This document shows, in pieces, positions 1 through 13,037 of a DNA stretch of 64,000 bases. The notes under the pieces were generated by a model. That model ran no database searches. It was not told the DNA's origin and saw only the letters and a list, made by a program, of their open reading frames with translations. This stretch comes from Hydractinia symbiolongicarpus (lineage: Eukaryota; Cnidaria; Hydrozoa; Anthoathecata; Hydractiniidae). Both the position numbers and the translations under genes were made by a program. Within the stretch, counting starts at the first letter, position 1; the number at the start of each line of letters is the position of its first letter. The stretch covers positions 23,563,001 to 23,627,000 of the forward strand of contig NC_079885.1 in NCBI RefSeq assembly GCF_029227915.1, written 5' to 3'.

Positions 1-409
1 TCAGTTAATGAACGTCTAAGCGTTTAAAAGAAGCATTACGTCATGATTTTTTCTGAAGTAAGGAAAAAATGCAGAAATTGGGTAGGCACTTAAGGGGTGC
101 TTCTTTTGAAATATCCAGATCGGAAAACATACTGAAAAAAATTCCAGATAACAAAGAAAACTTATAAAAAACAATTTACATAATTAAATAAAAGTAAAAC
201 CATTTCTGTTTCTTATCAATTTGGCTCTTGATCAAACTACAATAGACGCCATGAGCGCTCAAAAGAGTATTAGATAGGCGCCTAAATAAGGGCGGCGTAA
301 AATAGAAAAAATAAGATAAGCCTGCATGTTTTTTTAGTTTAGTTAGTTTATAAAGGTTTTTACGGCAATCACTCTGAGAGAACAATTTTAGCAAAGTTAA
401 TTTACCAAC

Positions 410-3400
410 CTTGTACATGAAAGCTCTCCATGGTAAATGAGCTACTGATTTTAACTAAAAAAAACAACAACGTGGGAGGGTTAGCAACACTGCCGGCACG
501 AACGAGAGTTTGACAAACAGTTTTTTTATCAAATAAATTACCTTGTAATTTAGAAATAGTTGGGGAAGCATAAACAGGAAGCCAAAAGCGTATATTCCTA
601 AAAATGTGAATTTTGCAAAAATTTAATTTGCTTGTGAAATTATATGAACATTTAAGGATCTTTCTTTTCTTCAAAATTTCAATATTTTACAGAAAAAAGG
701 AAACAGACATTTCTTTTCGAGAAAAACTGTTGTACACGAATCATTATTACGATAAACGGATGAGAATTCGATCTATCTCTACAAATGTGGTGTTTATTGG
801 AAATTAATTTGAAGGTCCATGATAAAAAGGGGAACAGAATATTGACGACAGAGGCAACGTCCTTACCACTTACCATTAACTAAACTCCTCACTAACCAGC
901 TGTACCAACTAAAAAACAAAGATGACAATTCCAACACAACATACGCTATAAACAACCTCGTTTTGTGTAAAACAAAAAAACTCAGTCACCAAGCTTCTTG
1001 CAACAAAAACAAGTATACTTTGGATACACGTTCCTGGGTAGGTGTGAGCACAACTTTACTGTAATTCTCCGAGAAAACATTTCTTAGCAAGTAAAAAATA
1101 CCTTTTGTGTGGTTGATATAAAAGAGAGTACACTGCTGCAGCCATCATCAAAGGATAAAGACCATACGATAAATATTTCATAGCCTAAAAAAATAAATTT
1201 TGTTAGATCACAGACAGGAAACAGACAGACAGTAATATATAGATACGGGCACACAGACAGACAGAATATCATTGAGCAGCTAAAATCCCTATTCAATTCA
1301 CATCAGAGTTTATCACAAGACATTAGAGTTTCTTTATACTTACATTTCCACAGAAAGTTATTCTTTAATTCTTTTAATTTATATAAATATATATTATATA
1401 TATTTTTAACAAGATCCTACAAAAATTAGGAAAACATTTTCACAAACCTGAACATCAAATTCATCGGTTTGCTGTTCTGATTTGGATTTTTCACCGAACT
1501 AAATAAAGTAAAACGGGATTTTACAGTATACTTGCCTTACACTAACTTAACTACTCCCCCCCTCCTGCCCCCCTCCCCCTTCCTGAAAAATAGAATATAC
1601 CCTAACAACTACAAAACAGTTTAAAATAGTGAAGTATATAGCGCCTTAAGTGGATTTATAAACAAATTGTATGACGTATTTTTCCAGGACATTTTCGGAT
1701 TCATTTTTTGAAATGAAATGCAAAAAATCGGAAAACCCCTGATCTTTTTAACCTAGCGAACTAGCTAGCGCCCGATCAACAAGTTTGAAACGGTTTTAAT
1801 AGTTCATAACTACTAGAATACCATCTAAAAATACAAACCTTCAGTCTTGGAAGTGTCGATGTCCATTCTATACTAATCTTCAACGCCTTGGTTACCTTCC
1901 AAAACTGAAAAGAAACACAAACTTTCTCTATGTGGCTGATAATTTTTTTCGCCCTGCAAAACTTGAATGAAGTTACGCAACTTATGTCAATATATTACAG
2001 ACCTACAAAAACAACACAACCAACATACAACTAATACGTGGATACTTTTTTGAATACTATTTCTATACTGTTTACATGTTTTCGGCTTTCATTAATGCAT
2101 CACTACTAGATCTAGAGCACAGCGCAACTCCGCAAGTTTGTGTGTGGGTGTGTTTGGAAAAAGCAAACAGTCATTCTTCCTCCAAAGCGTGTGTGAGCGC
2201 AACACACTCTTAAAAAAACTCCAAAGTGACCAAAATGATGAATGTAACAATAGCAAGAACAGTCACAAAATATTACGATACAACCATACCTCAATTACTG
2301 CACCTATTCCTGACGGTACTAGCACAATTAAACTTGTCTTTTCATCCATCAGATAGAGAAATATTATAGTAGTCGAGATACAGCGCCAGACAACTATAAA
2401 AGAAGATGCAACATGCAAACAAACAAACAAAATGTGGATTACCAAATGGTGGAAGTGAAAATATATATATATATATATAAATACCAGTTCGTATAGACAT
2501 CCCTTCCATCGATTCTTTCTTTTTCCAAAAACTAACATCGTTTTTAAACGCTAACACATCAAATAACATCTATAGAAGAGTAAATCATCTATTAATTTTT
2601 ACGCAAAATGTCAGTTTTGTTAGAATACGCGAAAATCAGTGCGACGTAGATAGCAATCAGTGTATCTTACATGAACTATTGCAATAACAAAAGTCATTGC
2701 AAGAAAATACAAGTTCGTGTCTGTGAATATTCCTTTGACTTCATCTAAATCGTTTTCTGTAAGACCTAAACGTATATACAAAAAGGTTAATATCATACAA
2801 TATATAATATATATCACATGCAAATAAATATAAAAACAAAGTGTAAAATGATGTATCTAGTACTTTTTAGTCCGGTTTGAATTTTTTTATTATTGTTATT
2901 ATTTCTTTTTAAAATTACTCTTTCTTTTTAAAGGTTACCAGCTTTCACCTGATATTTTCGTAAGTAAAACAGAAAATAAAAGAATAATTTGTTCAAAAAA
3001 ACTGGTGCAGCATTTGACCACATTAAATATCAGAGAAGAATAAAACATTACTCAAGATGTGTAGTAAAATTGAAGGAAATGTCATAAAACAATCATACCA
3101 AAATCTTTCATTTGTCCCAATGCTTGTTCTACTGTGGCCCAAAGTCTCAATCTGCCAAGTGATACTGGTGTGACGTATATCTGCATGGTTACATTTTCCG
3201 TATCTCTCTGTACTGGCTGTGAAATAAAAGTAGGATATTCTCTTTTTACGCTCTCAACACTTCATTAAAATATTAAAACTATTTTTCACACGCTATTACC
3301 ACTTTGGGATATTTTTGACTAAAATTCCTTACTTATTTCTATTTTTTTTTCTTATGCTCGGAACACATATTCTACAATAATGTAAATAACTAGCCGTTAA

Positions 3401-6400
3401 CCCGTGGAAAAATCCACGGGTTCGCCCGTCGCAGCTAAGGTACCATTTTGCGTGACAGACAGACAGACGGACGGACGGACGGACAGACGTATACGGGCAT
3501 TATAATATAGATAATATTAAGTAACGTAACTTCAATATTAAGTAACGTAGCTTCAATTTTAAATTTAATTACACAGCATATAGATACCAAAGACAGCAAG
3601 AAGATAATGTAGGTCTGAAATTTCATCCTTGCCAATATTTCAAAAAATGAAAAATTGTTACAATCGAACATTTTTAAACAGACTGTTTCCAAGCATTTTA
3701 ACAGTCTTCAAAAAATCCCTATAGTTTTTACACCTTTGTTAATAAAGAAATGTGGTGCGAGTCAACAAAAAAAAAGTGAACAGAAATAAAACAGAAACTC
3801 CCTTCAATGTTCACTGATATGGTTGGTTGTATATTCTTCACGATATATAACATGAAATAAATTATTGAGAAAAGAAATTTTACATGCAATCTTAACCAAT
3901 GCTTTAAAGAAATGTTCAATTATCATACACATTAAAGATCAAGCATTCGCAAAATTTAAAAATGGTAGCAAAAAACAACAACAAACAAAACCTACTAAAA
4001 GATATCTTTTCATCATGCTTAGTTGATCAATGTATAACAATGGGAGGTACTCTCCATCTTTGTTTGTTTTCAACAAGTGATATATGTCATGCGGTATTGC
4101 ATTACGTTGAAATCTTCTATCTTGAGCACCAACATAAATGGAGATTTTTGGATGGATATGTGTAATAGGTAAAACAGCAGCCTAAAAAATGTTGTTACAG
4201 AAAAAAGATAAAATTACTTTTAGCAATAAAAGAAAGTGTCTGCTCCATGTAAAATACCAATTTTTGACCCAGCTTACCAGCCATGACTGCAAACCTACAT
4301 CCTAAAATTTTGTTTTGAAAAATCTCTATAACACTATGCCAAACGTTCAGTTCCTGAATTTCTGTTTTTCCCTCTTTTTTACTTTTGTTCAGTCATACTA
4401 AGAAACAAATTCAGATCTGCAAATATAGTGTGTTTGGTTAAACAGCAATATTTCGTTGTCACACAAACCTAACTTATGAAAAAAAAAATAACCACCGAAA
4501 TTGCAAATGCCAGAAAGCTGGAAAAACAAAGGAAGATAAAACATACTGGATCTTTATTTCCTTGGATCAGATTAAACTGCTTATCTTTCGGAATCATAAA
4601 CTTTGTCAACAAGTGTGATTGAAATGTGATTCTCTGATTATTGTTACTACTGACTGCATTTTCTTTCATGGGATGCAGGAAAGCATATGCATACAAAGAC
4701 CCATTTCGTCTCGTAGAAAATGGTAATGTTACATTGACAATTCTAAAAGTACACTAAGTAAATTAAAATAAGAAAATAAAAATAATCAAACACAGATAAA
4801 AAAATATATAAACTAATGTTATCAATGTTTTAGTTAGCTTCTCTAACCAAACAGAGGGCCGGTAAATTGGAATTGAAAGTGGAAAATATGTAGTTTCTAA
4901 GGAGGCCCCACCATGGTGATAAGAAAATTTTTGAATTTAGGCCTCTGAAATAGCCTTAAATATGGCCCAATTTTCGAAATTTTTTTGGATAGTAATAAAA
5001 AAAAACCTTAATTCATGCAAAACTTATACTTAATTTCTGTTTTACGTACTTTGTTTTTTAAAAAAATGCAACCATTTAAAATCAGAAAGTACATTTTATG
5101 CAGAAGAAATGTGTTAACAGAATCGTACAAATAAATTTATAGCAAAGCAATACAATAATTAAAACCTCAAAAAAAAATTTTTTTCTTAGCAAAACGGTGA
5201 GGGGGGATGGCCCCTCCCCCCTCCCCTCTCCCTGGATTCGCCGGCGCTGAAATCTTCAATTTAACTACTTGTCAGTGTGAGTTGGGCTATTTACCGAAAC
5301 ATTCGACATTAAAACTATAACACAACAAATGACCATTAATTAGAAATCACATGCAATTATCTTAATGTAAACATTGAGTAAATGACCATTTATGCGTAAA
5401 TTAGTTATGCAGGCCTAACTGCAATTCCAACCAATAACAACTTACTTTTCTTGGGCAACTAATACTGATGTATCTCCAGAATCCCAAATAAGCTTTAAAT
5501 CAGATTCTGTGGGAGATTTTAAGCGGCTAACATAAACGGATATCTGAAACGATAAAAAATGACGACAATCAATGCATGCATTAAAAAGTGAATTCGCCGT
5601 TCAATTCGCTTCGTGAAAATCCCCTTAATACATGTTTTAATTTACACAGACAAATGTTATTTTAGCCAAAAAAATTTCTTGCAGTGTGCCTAAACTACCA
5701 TCTGGATACACCACTGGGGGCACCATTTTCACAAATACCCCAATTGCAGGATCTTGCATTTAACAGTGTTTTTCACTGTTTCTAGGGTTCTATCTATAAG
5801 ATAAAACATTAGCGCTTTTAGCTAACATCCAATAAGTATTTTCTTTTTCCAATTTTTAAATGGATACAAAATTTTGACTTTTCTAATGCCAATCTCCCCG
5901 AAACGCACAACAAGGTGCCAATAAGCCGCATATGCCATAAAAAGTGCAGGTTTCAAGCGAAAGTATTCTCTTCAAAAAAACCTGCATAGACCCGAACAAT
6001 GCCCCTCAAAAAAGAAAAACAGACACTCATGATTCAAAAAACTATAAATATTAAAATAAACTTACTATGTGGTATCGAAGTTCTTAAAAGAACCGTTTTG
6101 ATGGTTTTTGATAAGATTTACTTGACAAATAACTTATATATAAATTTTAACTCCTTTCTCTCCAACAGTCAGGGAAAACTTTTAAATATGCTGTTACAGT
6201 ACAAATAGTATGTTACCTTTAAATTAAACGTTCAATACAACTTCAATAGGCGAATTACAGCGTAAATATGCTGTGTTAAACTTTGAATGCTAATATACGG
6301 CTTTTATCCCTAGTCGCATTGTGTTTTATTTTTTAATGGAAGGAATAACTCAAAATGTAGCTTTGTTAATAAAACTATGCTCATTTAACAAAGAGTTTAT

Positions 6401-9400
6401 GAGATAGCACGCTTTTAGCCGAGGTATAGTGTAATTTGCCTGTAGACAGCTATATTAAAATGTATACAATCAAAATGAATGAGATAAAAATTAATATCGC
6501 TAGCTACAACTTGTCGCCATTTTGAATGAAAACAAGATGGATTTTGCTGCCCAATAAAGTAAGGGAGTTTCAGCAATAAAGCACATGTTCCCTACATCAA
6601 ATTGTTTGATTGGTTAAAAATAATTGGAGGTCGTTATAGATACATGCTTCCTGGCACCCAAAAGTTTCGGCTTAAGTGTGTGAATTTTGGAAAAATTCGT
6701 ATTTAACAGTTTAAATAAGCGGTTTACTGCTTAAATATTGAATTTGAATTTTTATTTCAGAGATATAGATACAGATAACATAGTTACAGTTTTTAAATAT
6801 GGAGACCGTCAAATAGCTGTATTAGCTAAACGAGTGAGGCCACCAGTGAGAAAAAACCTACATATAAAAACTGATATAAATATATATATATATGATGATA
6901 AATAGTAGATATTAACTCAGATTGAGCTCAGTTTAAGTTTGAGAAGATTTTTTATATAAAAGTGACTAATCGGGACCATTCTTGTAGCTTTCTAGAAAAA
7001 AGAGTTTACATTTTGATTTAATTTGATCAGAGCTTAAAGAGGCCAAGTCATGTCTAGAAAAATGTTGCTGGAACCTATTCCAGCAGAGAATACACTGATA
7101 GAGTTGACACCAAATTTAGAAGTTCTGACCACAGGTCTGTTAAGAAGTTTAATGGAGGAGTTTCTGGTTTCATATGTCGATTGAATAATTTTTAAATTGA
7201 AAAGGTTACAAACGTCAATGGGGGTTAGAGAATTAAGGATATTAAAGACTAATATAATGTTAGATAAAGTTATAAAATCAGAAAGGCGAAGAATTTTACA
7301 TTGAGATAAAAGGGGTAAAGAAAATTGTCTAAAATCAGAAAAAGTAATAATACGGAGGGCAGCTTTTTGTAGTTTGATAATACAATGAGTGTTTGATATT
7401 GATTGACCCCAGATTTGACAAGAAAATGTAGCATGAGACGCAAAAAGTGCATGATAGCAATCAATTAGCGAAGATTTAGGTAGATAGTGTCTAAGTATAG
7501 ACAACATACCAATAGCCTTACTTAATTTAGAAGCTATAGAATTAGTGTGAGGGATCCATGTAAGATGGTGATCAAGTAGGACACCTAAATATCTAACAGT
7601 GTCAACAAATTGAAGTACATTCCCATTTAGTTTTAACTTTAAGTTATAGTTGATGCAGTTGTTAGGATGTTTAAAAAGAATGGCTTCAGTTTTAGCGATG
7701 TTAAGAGAGATTTTATTGGAATTTAACCACTTGAAAAGAAATTTCAGATCAATGTTAACAGGTTTTTTAATTTTTTTTAGATCATGACTGGAATAGAGAA
7801 GACTAGTATCGTCAGCAAAATGGAATAATTCTGAGTAGATAATAGATTTAGTAAATCCTTAATGTATATTAAAAACAATAAGGGTCCAAGAATTGAACCC
7901 TGGGGTACACCATATTTTAACTCAATTGACTAAGAAGTGAAGTTTGAAATTTTGACCGATTGCAAACGTTTAGAGAGATACGACTCGAACCAAGAGTTAC
8001 TTAAGCCCCTTACACCATAGTGATTAAGTTTATCTAAAAGGATTTGCTGGTTGACTGTATCAAAGGCCTTTTGAAAATCTATAAAGATGCCACAAGAAAA
8101 ATTGCCTTGATCAAGGTTTCTATTGATGTTTTCAGTAAGACTAATTAGGGCATGAATGGTAGAATGTTTGGTTCTAAAACCAAATTGTCTATCAATTAGG
8201 CAATTATTAATAGTTAGGAAAGAGATGAGTCTTTGATAAACTACTTTCTCAAAAATTTTATAGATAAAAAAGGCACAAATAGACTAATCTAGACTACACC
8301 GCTACGTAAATAGCGTGCGCAACCATTAGATCTTAGGTGCGTAACAAACTATTTTATTAATTGCGCAGGGTGTTATAATCATTACGCACCTGCGTAAAAA
8401 ATATAAAAAAATGCGTAATGATTAGAGTTTTTTCGATCTAATCATTACGCATTGTTTTATGTGAAAAAGTGCATGATAGCGCTTCCATATGGTCCTCATA
8501 TTTGGTGAATATGTTACAAGAAACTAATTTTGCGTGAATAAAACAAAAGAACTGCGTAACGATTAGAACAGCGACCGTAGTTCATGATTATTTAAAAAGT
8601 GCGTAACGATTACCTCATCTGACTATATTGGATAAAAGAGAGATAGGCCGGTAGTTGCAGGGATTTAAGGGTGAACCTTTGTTTTTGAAAATTTGGGTAA
8701 CAGTAACTAGTTTTAATATCTCTGGAAAAGCTCCATTACTGACTGATAGATTAAAAAGTTTAGTTAAGATTTCTGAGAACTCGGTACTCAAAGGAATTAG
8801 GATTTTGTTATTAATGCTATTGGGTCCATTTGCTTTGTTAATGTTTAAGCCATTGATAATCTTAATTATTTCGTTTTGTGTTATAGGAGAAAAAAAGAAG
8901 GAGTTACGGTTTGGATTTTTAAGGAAAAATTTATGGTCATTGTTGGAGAAATTATGAATGTTACTTCGAATCCTATCAGTTATAGAAGAAAAATACTGGT
9001 TAATAGAAGATGAAACAATTTTAGGATCAGAAGTAACTTTGTTGTTTATCAAAAGAGAAGTTTTAACATTCAAAGAATTATGATTTTTATGTAAAATTTC
9101 TTTAATACCATCCCATACTTTTTTAGAGTTGTTAATATTATTTATAAATAATTCTTTTTACTAACACGAATAAGATTAACAATTTGGTTTCTGTAATTAT
9201 TACATAAGTTATGGTTTCTTGTTTTAGTGTTCTCATAGGTAGAATTAATAAATTTTTTAAAAAAATAATTCCTCTTGTAAATTGATTGTCTTATACCTAT
9301 AGTTATCCATGGTTTAGTTTTAGTTTTAACTTGTTTCTTGGTTAATTTTTTTTTGAGGAACGTGTAAATGTATTAGTTCATTAATTTTATTAAAGAAAAG

Positions 9401-10270
9401 TTTAAAAGAGTTATTTACATTATTTACAGGTAAAAGCAAATGGTTGTTCCAATCAATATTTACAAAATCATTTTTAAAATTTTCAATGTCAAATCTATTC
9501 CAGTCATAATAAAATGTTTCAGGGGTGTTAATTTTAATGTTAGGATTTTCTTTAAAAATTATGGCAAATTGGGGTAGATGATCAGAAATTGAAGAGGTTA
9601 CATTACCAGATACAATTTTATTAGAGTTAGCAGACATAAGAATATTGTCAATTAAAGTTTTCGAATACAAAGTTATCCTAGTTGGCAGGTTAATATAAGG
9701 GATTATTAAATTAGAGTGAAGAGTATCAATAAAATCGTTAACATTATTATTATTATTATTAAATAGGATGTATCGGACGCTTAATTCGGAGGTGTGGTTT
9801 ATTTATACTATAACAGCATATTTAAAAGTTTTTCCTAACTGTGCAAGCGCCTTTTTCATCGATCGTCCGCATGGTTTGTTACAAGGAATTGCAGTTCGGG
9901 AATGATCCAGGTGAGTTCAGGAAAGTGCGAGTGGTTTCGGAGGACAACTGCCAATTTAATTCAAAAAGTCGGCCAAACTCACCATTATATATGAGGGTGT
10001 ATGCGAATTATTGGCACCCTTGTCCTAATTCTTGTGCTCTTTTCTCTGGCCCACCCCGTCCAAAAGCCTCTTCACAGCCATATGCCAAAATAATATTCTT
10101 ACCTTTATTTTGTTGAATTGTTCTAGCTTATAAGCTGGCATAAGGCAATTGTCTGCGTATCCTTTACATTCTTTAGGATTAAATAATGTGTAAAAAACAT
10201 AAACACTGTTTAAAACGTATGCTACAAATGCTCCAATGATAAGGCGGGTGAGTGTAATTCCACCCAACAT
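410..10270 (-). CDS. CLPTM1L: CLPTM1L-like multipass ER membrane protein, 3' end outside window
   Basis: Fourteen exons join in phase into 462 codons with no internal stop. Minus-strand order: 10103-10270, 5446-5543, 4547-4742, 3996-4181, 3099-3216, 2671-2765, 2485-2569, 2290-2393, 1839-1904, 1448-1498, 1102-1184, 874-908, 542-597, 410-454. All junctions are GT-AG. The ATG at 10270 precedes an N-terminal membrane segment (residues 8-29). Family signatures appear in the expected order: [10 protein letters not shown] (exon 3), [12 protein letters not shown] (exon 4), SLGRLRLW (exon 5), [15 protein letters not shown] (exon 6), [11 protein letters not shown] (exon 7), [12 protein letters not shown] (exon 8), [11 protein letters not shown] (exon 11), WYSWL (exon 12), [11 protein letters not shown] (exon 13) and LKSVAHLPW (exon 14). 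The human protein is about 538 residues, so one or more C-terminal exons lie left of base 1. The CLPTM1 family is known as ER multipass proteins, and CLPTM1L has been linked to lipid scrambling in GPI-anchor synthesis. That role here is inferred from orthology. Confidence 0.93.
2460..2480. repeat. (AT)n microsatellite beside a CLPTM1L donor site
   Basis: About 10 AT units lie a few bases inside the intron that follows exon 7 (donor at 2483-2484, minus strand). Confidence 0.9.
3390..3511 (+). repeat. CTAG...CGTATACGGG...TATAATATAG dispersed repeat
   Basis: The repeat starts CTAG and has a self-complementary block (CCCGTGG...CCACGGG, 3401-3420), then GCCCGTC, a GACA/GACG tract (3453-3490) and an end of the form CGTATACGGGCATTATAATATAG. 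Relatives occur near 24066, 36900, 37030-37290, 48379 and 49043. It lies in intron 4 of CLPTM1L. A direct duplication of about 22 bases with TATTAAGTAACGTA at its core follows (about 3513-3556). Confidence 0.7.
6890..9770 (-). mobile_element. decayed non-LTR retrotransposon (LINE), 5' truncated
   Basis: Minus-strand reading in pieces. The endonuclease C-terminus (9326-9770) has the LPTRIT...TLIDNI and ISDHLPQF blocks. RT N-terminal blocks (8615-9073) include NKANGPNSI and [10 protein letters not shown]. An RT core in broken frames (7540-8280) has [24 protein letters not shown] and the catalytic FADD near 7822. A C-terminal segment (7034-7507) follows. Several frameshifts and stops, plus an insertion at 8287-8620, make it dead. 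The copy ends upstream at an (ATT)n tract near 9750-9765. The layout fits the Jockey/CR1/L2 group, but I cannot fix the clade. It sits in intron 1 of CLPTM1L in the gene's own orientation. Confidence 0.85.
8287..8620. mobile_element. 334-bp MITE-like insertion with repeated GCGTAAYGATTA motifs
   Basis: It interrupts the LINE RT between the SLLSN block and the downstream helix. The candidate target duplication is GACTA (8282-8286 and 8621-8625), and removing the insert rejoins the LINE. The motif TGCGTAAYGATTA occurs at 8412, 8553 and 8600 on plus and inverted at 8376 and 8439. The 8412/8439 pair can form a 14-bp hairpin. No coding capacity and no clear terminal inverted repeat. Confidence 0.7.
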
Positions 10271-12819
10271 AGTCAGGTTGTTTCCAAAATATTACTAGCT
10301 ACCTATATCAGGTAGCTAAAGTAGTAGAAAAGAAAACTAGGAATAACTTGTCTGTCTGTCTGTCGCAGTCGTGTGTCTCTGGTATCCTTTTGTTTTCCGT
10401 TTCGATTTTAGAGCATAATTTCACGGAATCGAAACATTGATCTCGATGACTCAGGTTTCGTTTTCTAATATCTTTGTAAACTAAGCTTATTTTATTTCTG
10501 GTTCTACAAGTCAAATTAATCATGATGGCCGATCACATTTTGACATGTGGTGGTTGATCTTCACGATACTTTATGATTTTTTGCTGGTTGCGTGAAATTT
10601 AGTTTTTTAGTGTGATTGTTGTTTTGCTGATTTTATTTCTTTTTATTCAGAAGTGAGTTTGACCTAATTCTCAAGTGAGTCTGGCTTGTAGCCTTGAATC
10701 TTTAGTAGTGAGCAGTCCAGGGAAAACATCGCAAATGCTAGCCTGTTAACCAAGCTTTCTTACAGTATATTAAATTCAGTTTCTATCAAACGAAAGCTTA
10801 GGCGCAAACAAGTGTCAGAGCAAACCCCTACAATTCAAATCCACCTTATAGCAAACCCTGAATTACCATCAACCAATAAGCACAAAGTCAGAATTAATAA
10901 CCAATCAAAACCAGAGTCAACAGTATTTTACCACAGAAAGACCGTTTAAGAAGACCCAGTGTAATTTCTTCCACCTTAAGGTGTCGGTATACCTTTATTG
11001 TATCAAAAAATCTATTTTTTATTAGACATTTATGTTAAAGAAACAGTGATCTTTCCAATGGTGAAACTATTTATTTTAAAAACGGAATGTTGACTAACTA
11101 AATTTTTTTCTGATCGGTCTTTGACACCTTTAAATTAAATAGGAGTTACGATTGAATGTTTTTAAAACTTATCATCCTAAGTATAATTTTTCAAAATAAA
11201 AAATCTTTTATATTTTCTATCCAAAAAGAAAAGAAAAGAACACCTGAACTCATTTATTTCTAAAAAAGTTGTTGGACGAAGAATATGATGAACCTCTGAC
11301 GTCATGCTACTGGATGACAAACATAAATTTCATTCAAGAGTGCTTGAAAAGAATTGTGTGTATGCAAACTTTGTCACAATGTCATCACTATAAAAGAAAT
11401 CTGTAATTTTCATGTCTTTTATCAAATCACTTTTGGCAGCCAACATCTCTTATGACAAAAATTTTACTTTGATTCCTATGGTATACTCAGTCAAGTCTTT
11501 ATGAATAATAAAATTTAAAAGGTCAACCTTCTGAATATTCATTGCCTCGAAAGTGTGAAAGTATCACCATCATCATGAGTACTGTACTGGAAAAAGGTTG
11601 TTTAACATATTGAGCGCGCAACGTGAGTGGACTCCCTCGATATGCGATGTACCACTTTCAAATAATAAGAAACAATTAAAATAAATTGTCATGATCTATC
11701 TATCTATAGTATCGTGACAAAATCAAAAGATAATGAGAATAAAGAGAACGTTTTTTTTAATGAGAATGAAGAGAATTTTTTTTTATTTCAAACACATCTC
11801 TGCTTTATCTTTTTTTTTAAATAAGTGGGTCTCCTGGCTATGTAATTGCGGGATCCCGCATTTACGAGGTTTTCCCTGGCTAGTGAGTAAGGCCAGCAGT
11901 CTGATTTTTAGTAAGTCTGTTTTGAAAAAATCTGCCAAATGATGGCCATACATTTTGAATACAAGAACTACAACACAAGACACCTGAGCATAGGTCAAAA
12001 ATAAGTTGGCCAAATGTCACAACAAAAAGCTGTTTCAAAATAACTCAAGAATTCGCACTGACAGGTTTTCATGCGATGTTGTTTTAAGTCAATTATGGGC
12101 CAGTATACAGATTATTTTTTATTACATCTGGCATTATGAACAAGAGTAAGTATGCCATAAGCATGTCGTTTATATGGTAAAACCTTCAATTCAAGACTGG
12201 ATCATTTAAGGATATCTTTCTTTTCTGTCTTCAAATCTTTAATATGTTTTAAATACTGGTTAATCTTCACCAATTAGCTACAGTTCAAAGTGCATTTCCC
12301 TGTAAGTTTTTTTTAATTAAGGTAATAACTGTGAATATTTCACCTTCAAAAAGGCCATGTTTTACTGAACGTAAGCACAGAACAATATCACGTGACAACG
12401 CATCTGCGAGAATGGAATGGACTTAGGACATACATGACATCCTCATTTAAACTGTGTATGGATGCAAAAATTTTTGAATATAGCTAGAAAGTTTAATAAT
12501 GTATAAAAAATCTTTATCTCAGTCCAACAAGAGAGACTGCCCATTTTCTTATACAGTACAGTCAGAATGTAGGCTTCTGCATACGCACAACTTGCATAAT
12601 CACCTTCATAATAGACCATTGTTTTCGAAAGTAAGAAGATTACATTGCGAGAAATTGAAAAGATCATGGAAACTTATTGTTCAAATAATAACCTGTGTAT
12701 GCGATGTTGAGAATACTTGCAGCAATTTAAAATATAAAAGTAAACTTCACTATACCACCTTGATTTTAACTTAAAGGAATAAAAATATCTTAAATTTTTA
12801 GAACAAATACATTATTTAT
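10271..12819. other. intergenic region upstream of CLPTM1L
   Basis: This must hold the CLPTM1L 5' UTR and promoter. I see no supported ORF. A short hairpin (TAGCTACC...GGTAGCTA) lies near 10297-10320 and a GTCT tract near 10352-10366. No core promoter element can be assigned by eye. Confidence 0.5.
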
Positions 12820-13037
12820 CAGGCCTTTTCAGGAAAATTTTAATACGTGTGTGCCAAAAAGCATGCCTCAAGTATTTTAGGTGTGTTTTTAGGTGTGCTG
12901 CACTGATAAACTTCTTATAAAATTTGTCATTTTGCAGGTGCTGATAGCACCTGCAAAATGACAAATTTTATAAGAAAGCTATTTTGCGTGTGTGGAGGTG
13001 TGCACGTGCTATTGCACGCCTCTCCTGAAAAGGCCTG
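12820..13037. mobile_element. 218-bp MITE with perfect internal hairpin
   Basis: Terminal inverted repeats of 15 bp (CAGGCCTTTTCAGGA at 12820-12834, complement at 13023-13037) flank a centre that is a perfect 31-bp inverted repeat with a 3-base loop (12912-12976). A TTTAT-like flank on both sides may be the target duplication, offset by one base. No ORF. Confidence 0.8.

Noticed and set aside
1020-1056. Stretch resembling the CLPTM1L KSVAHLPW exon on the minus strand
   Set aside because: The true exon with that motif is at 410-454 with proper splice sites. This stretch gives only a poor match and no acceptor.
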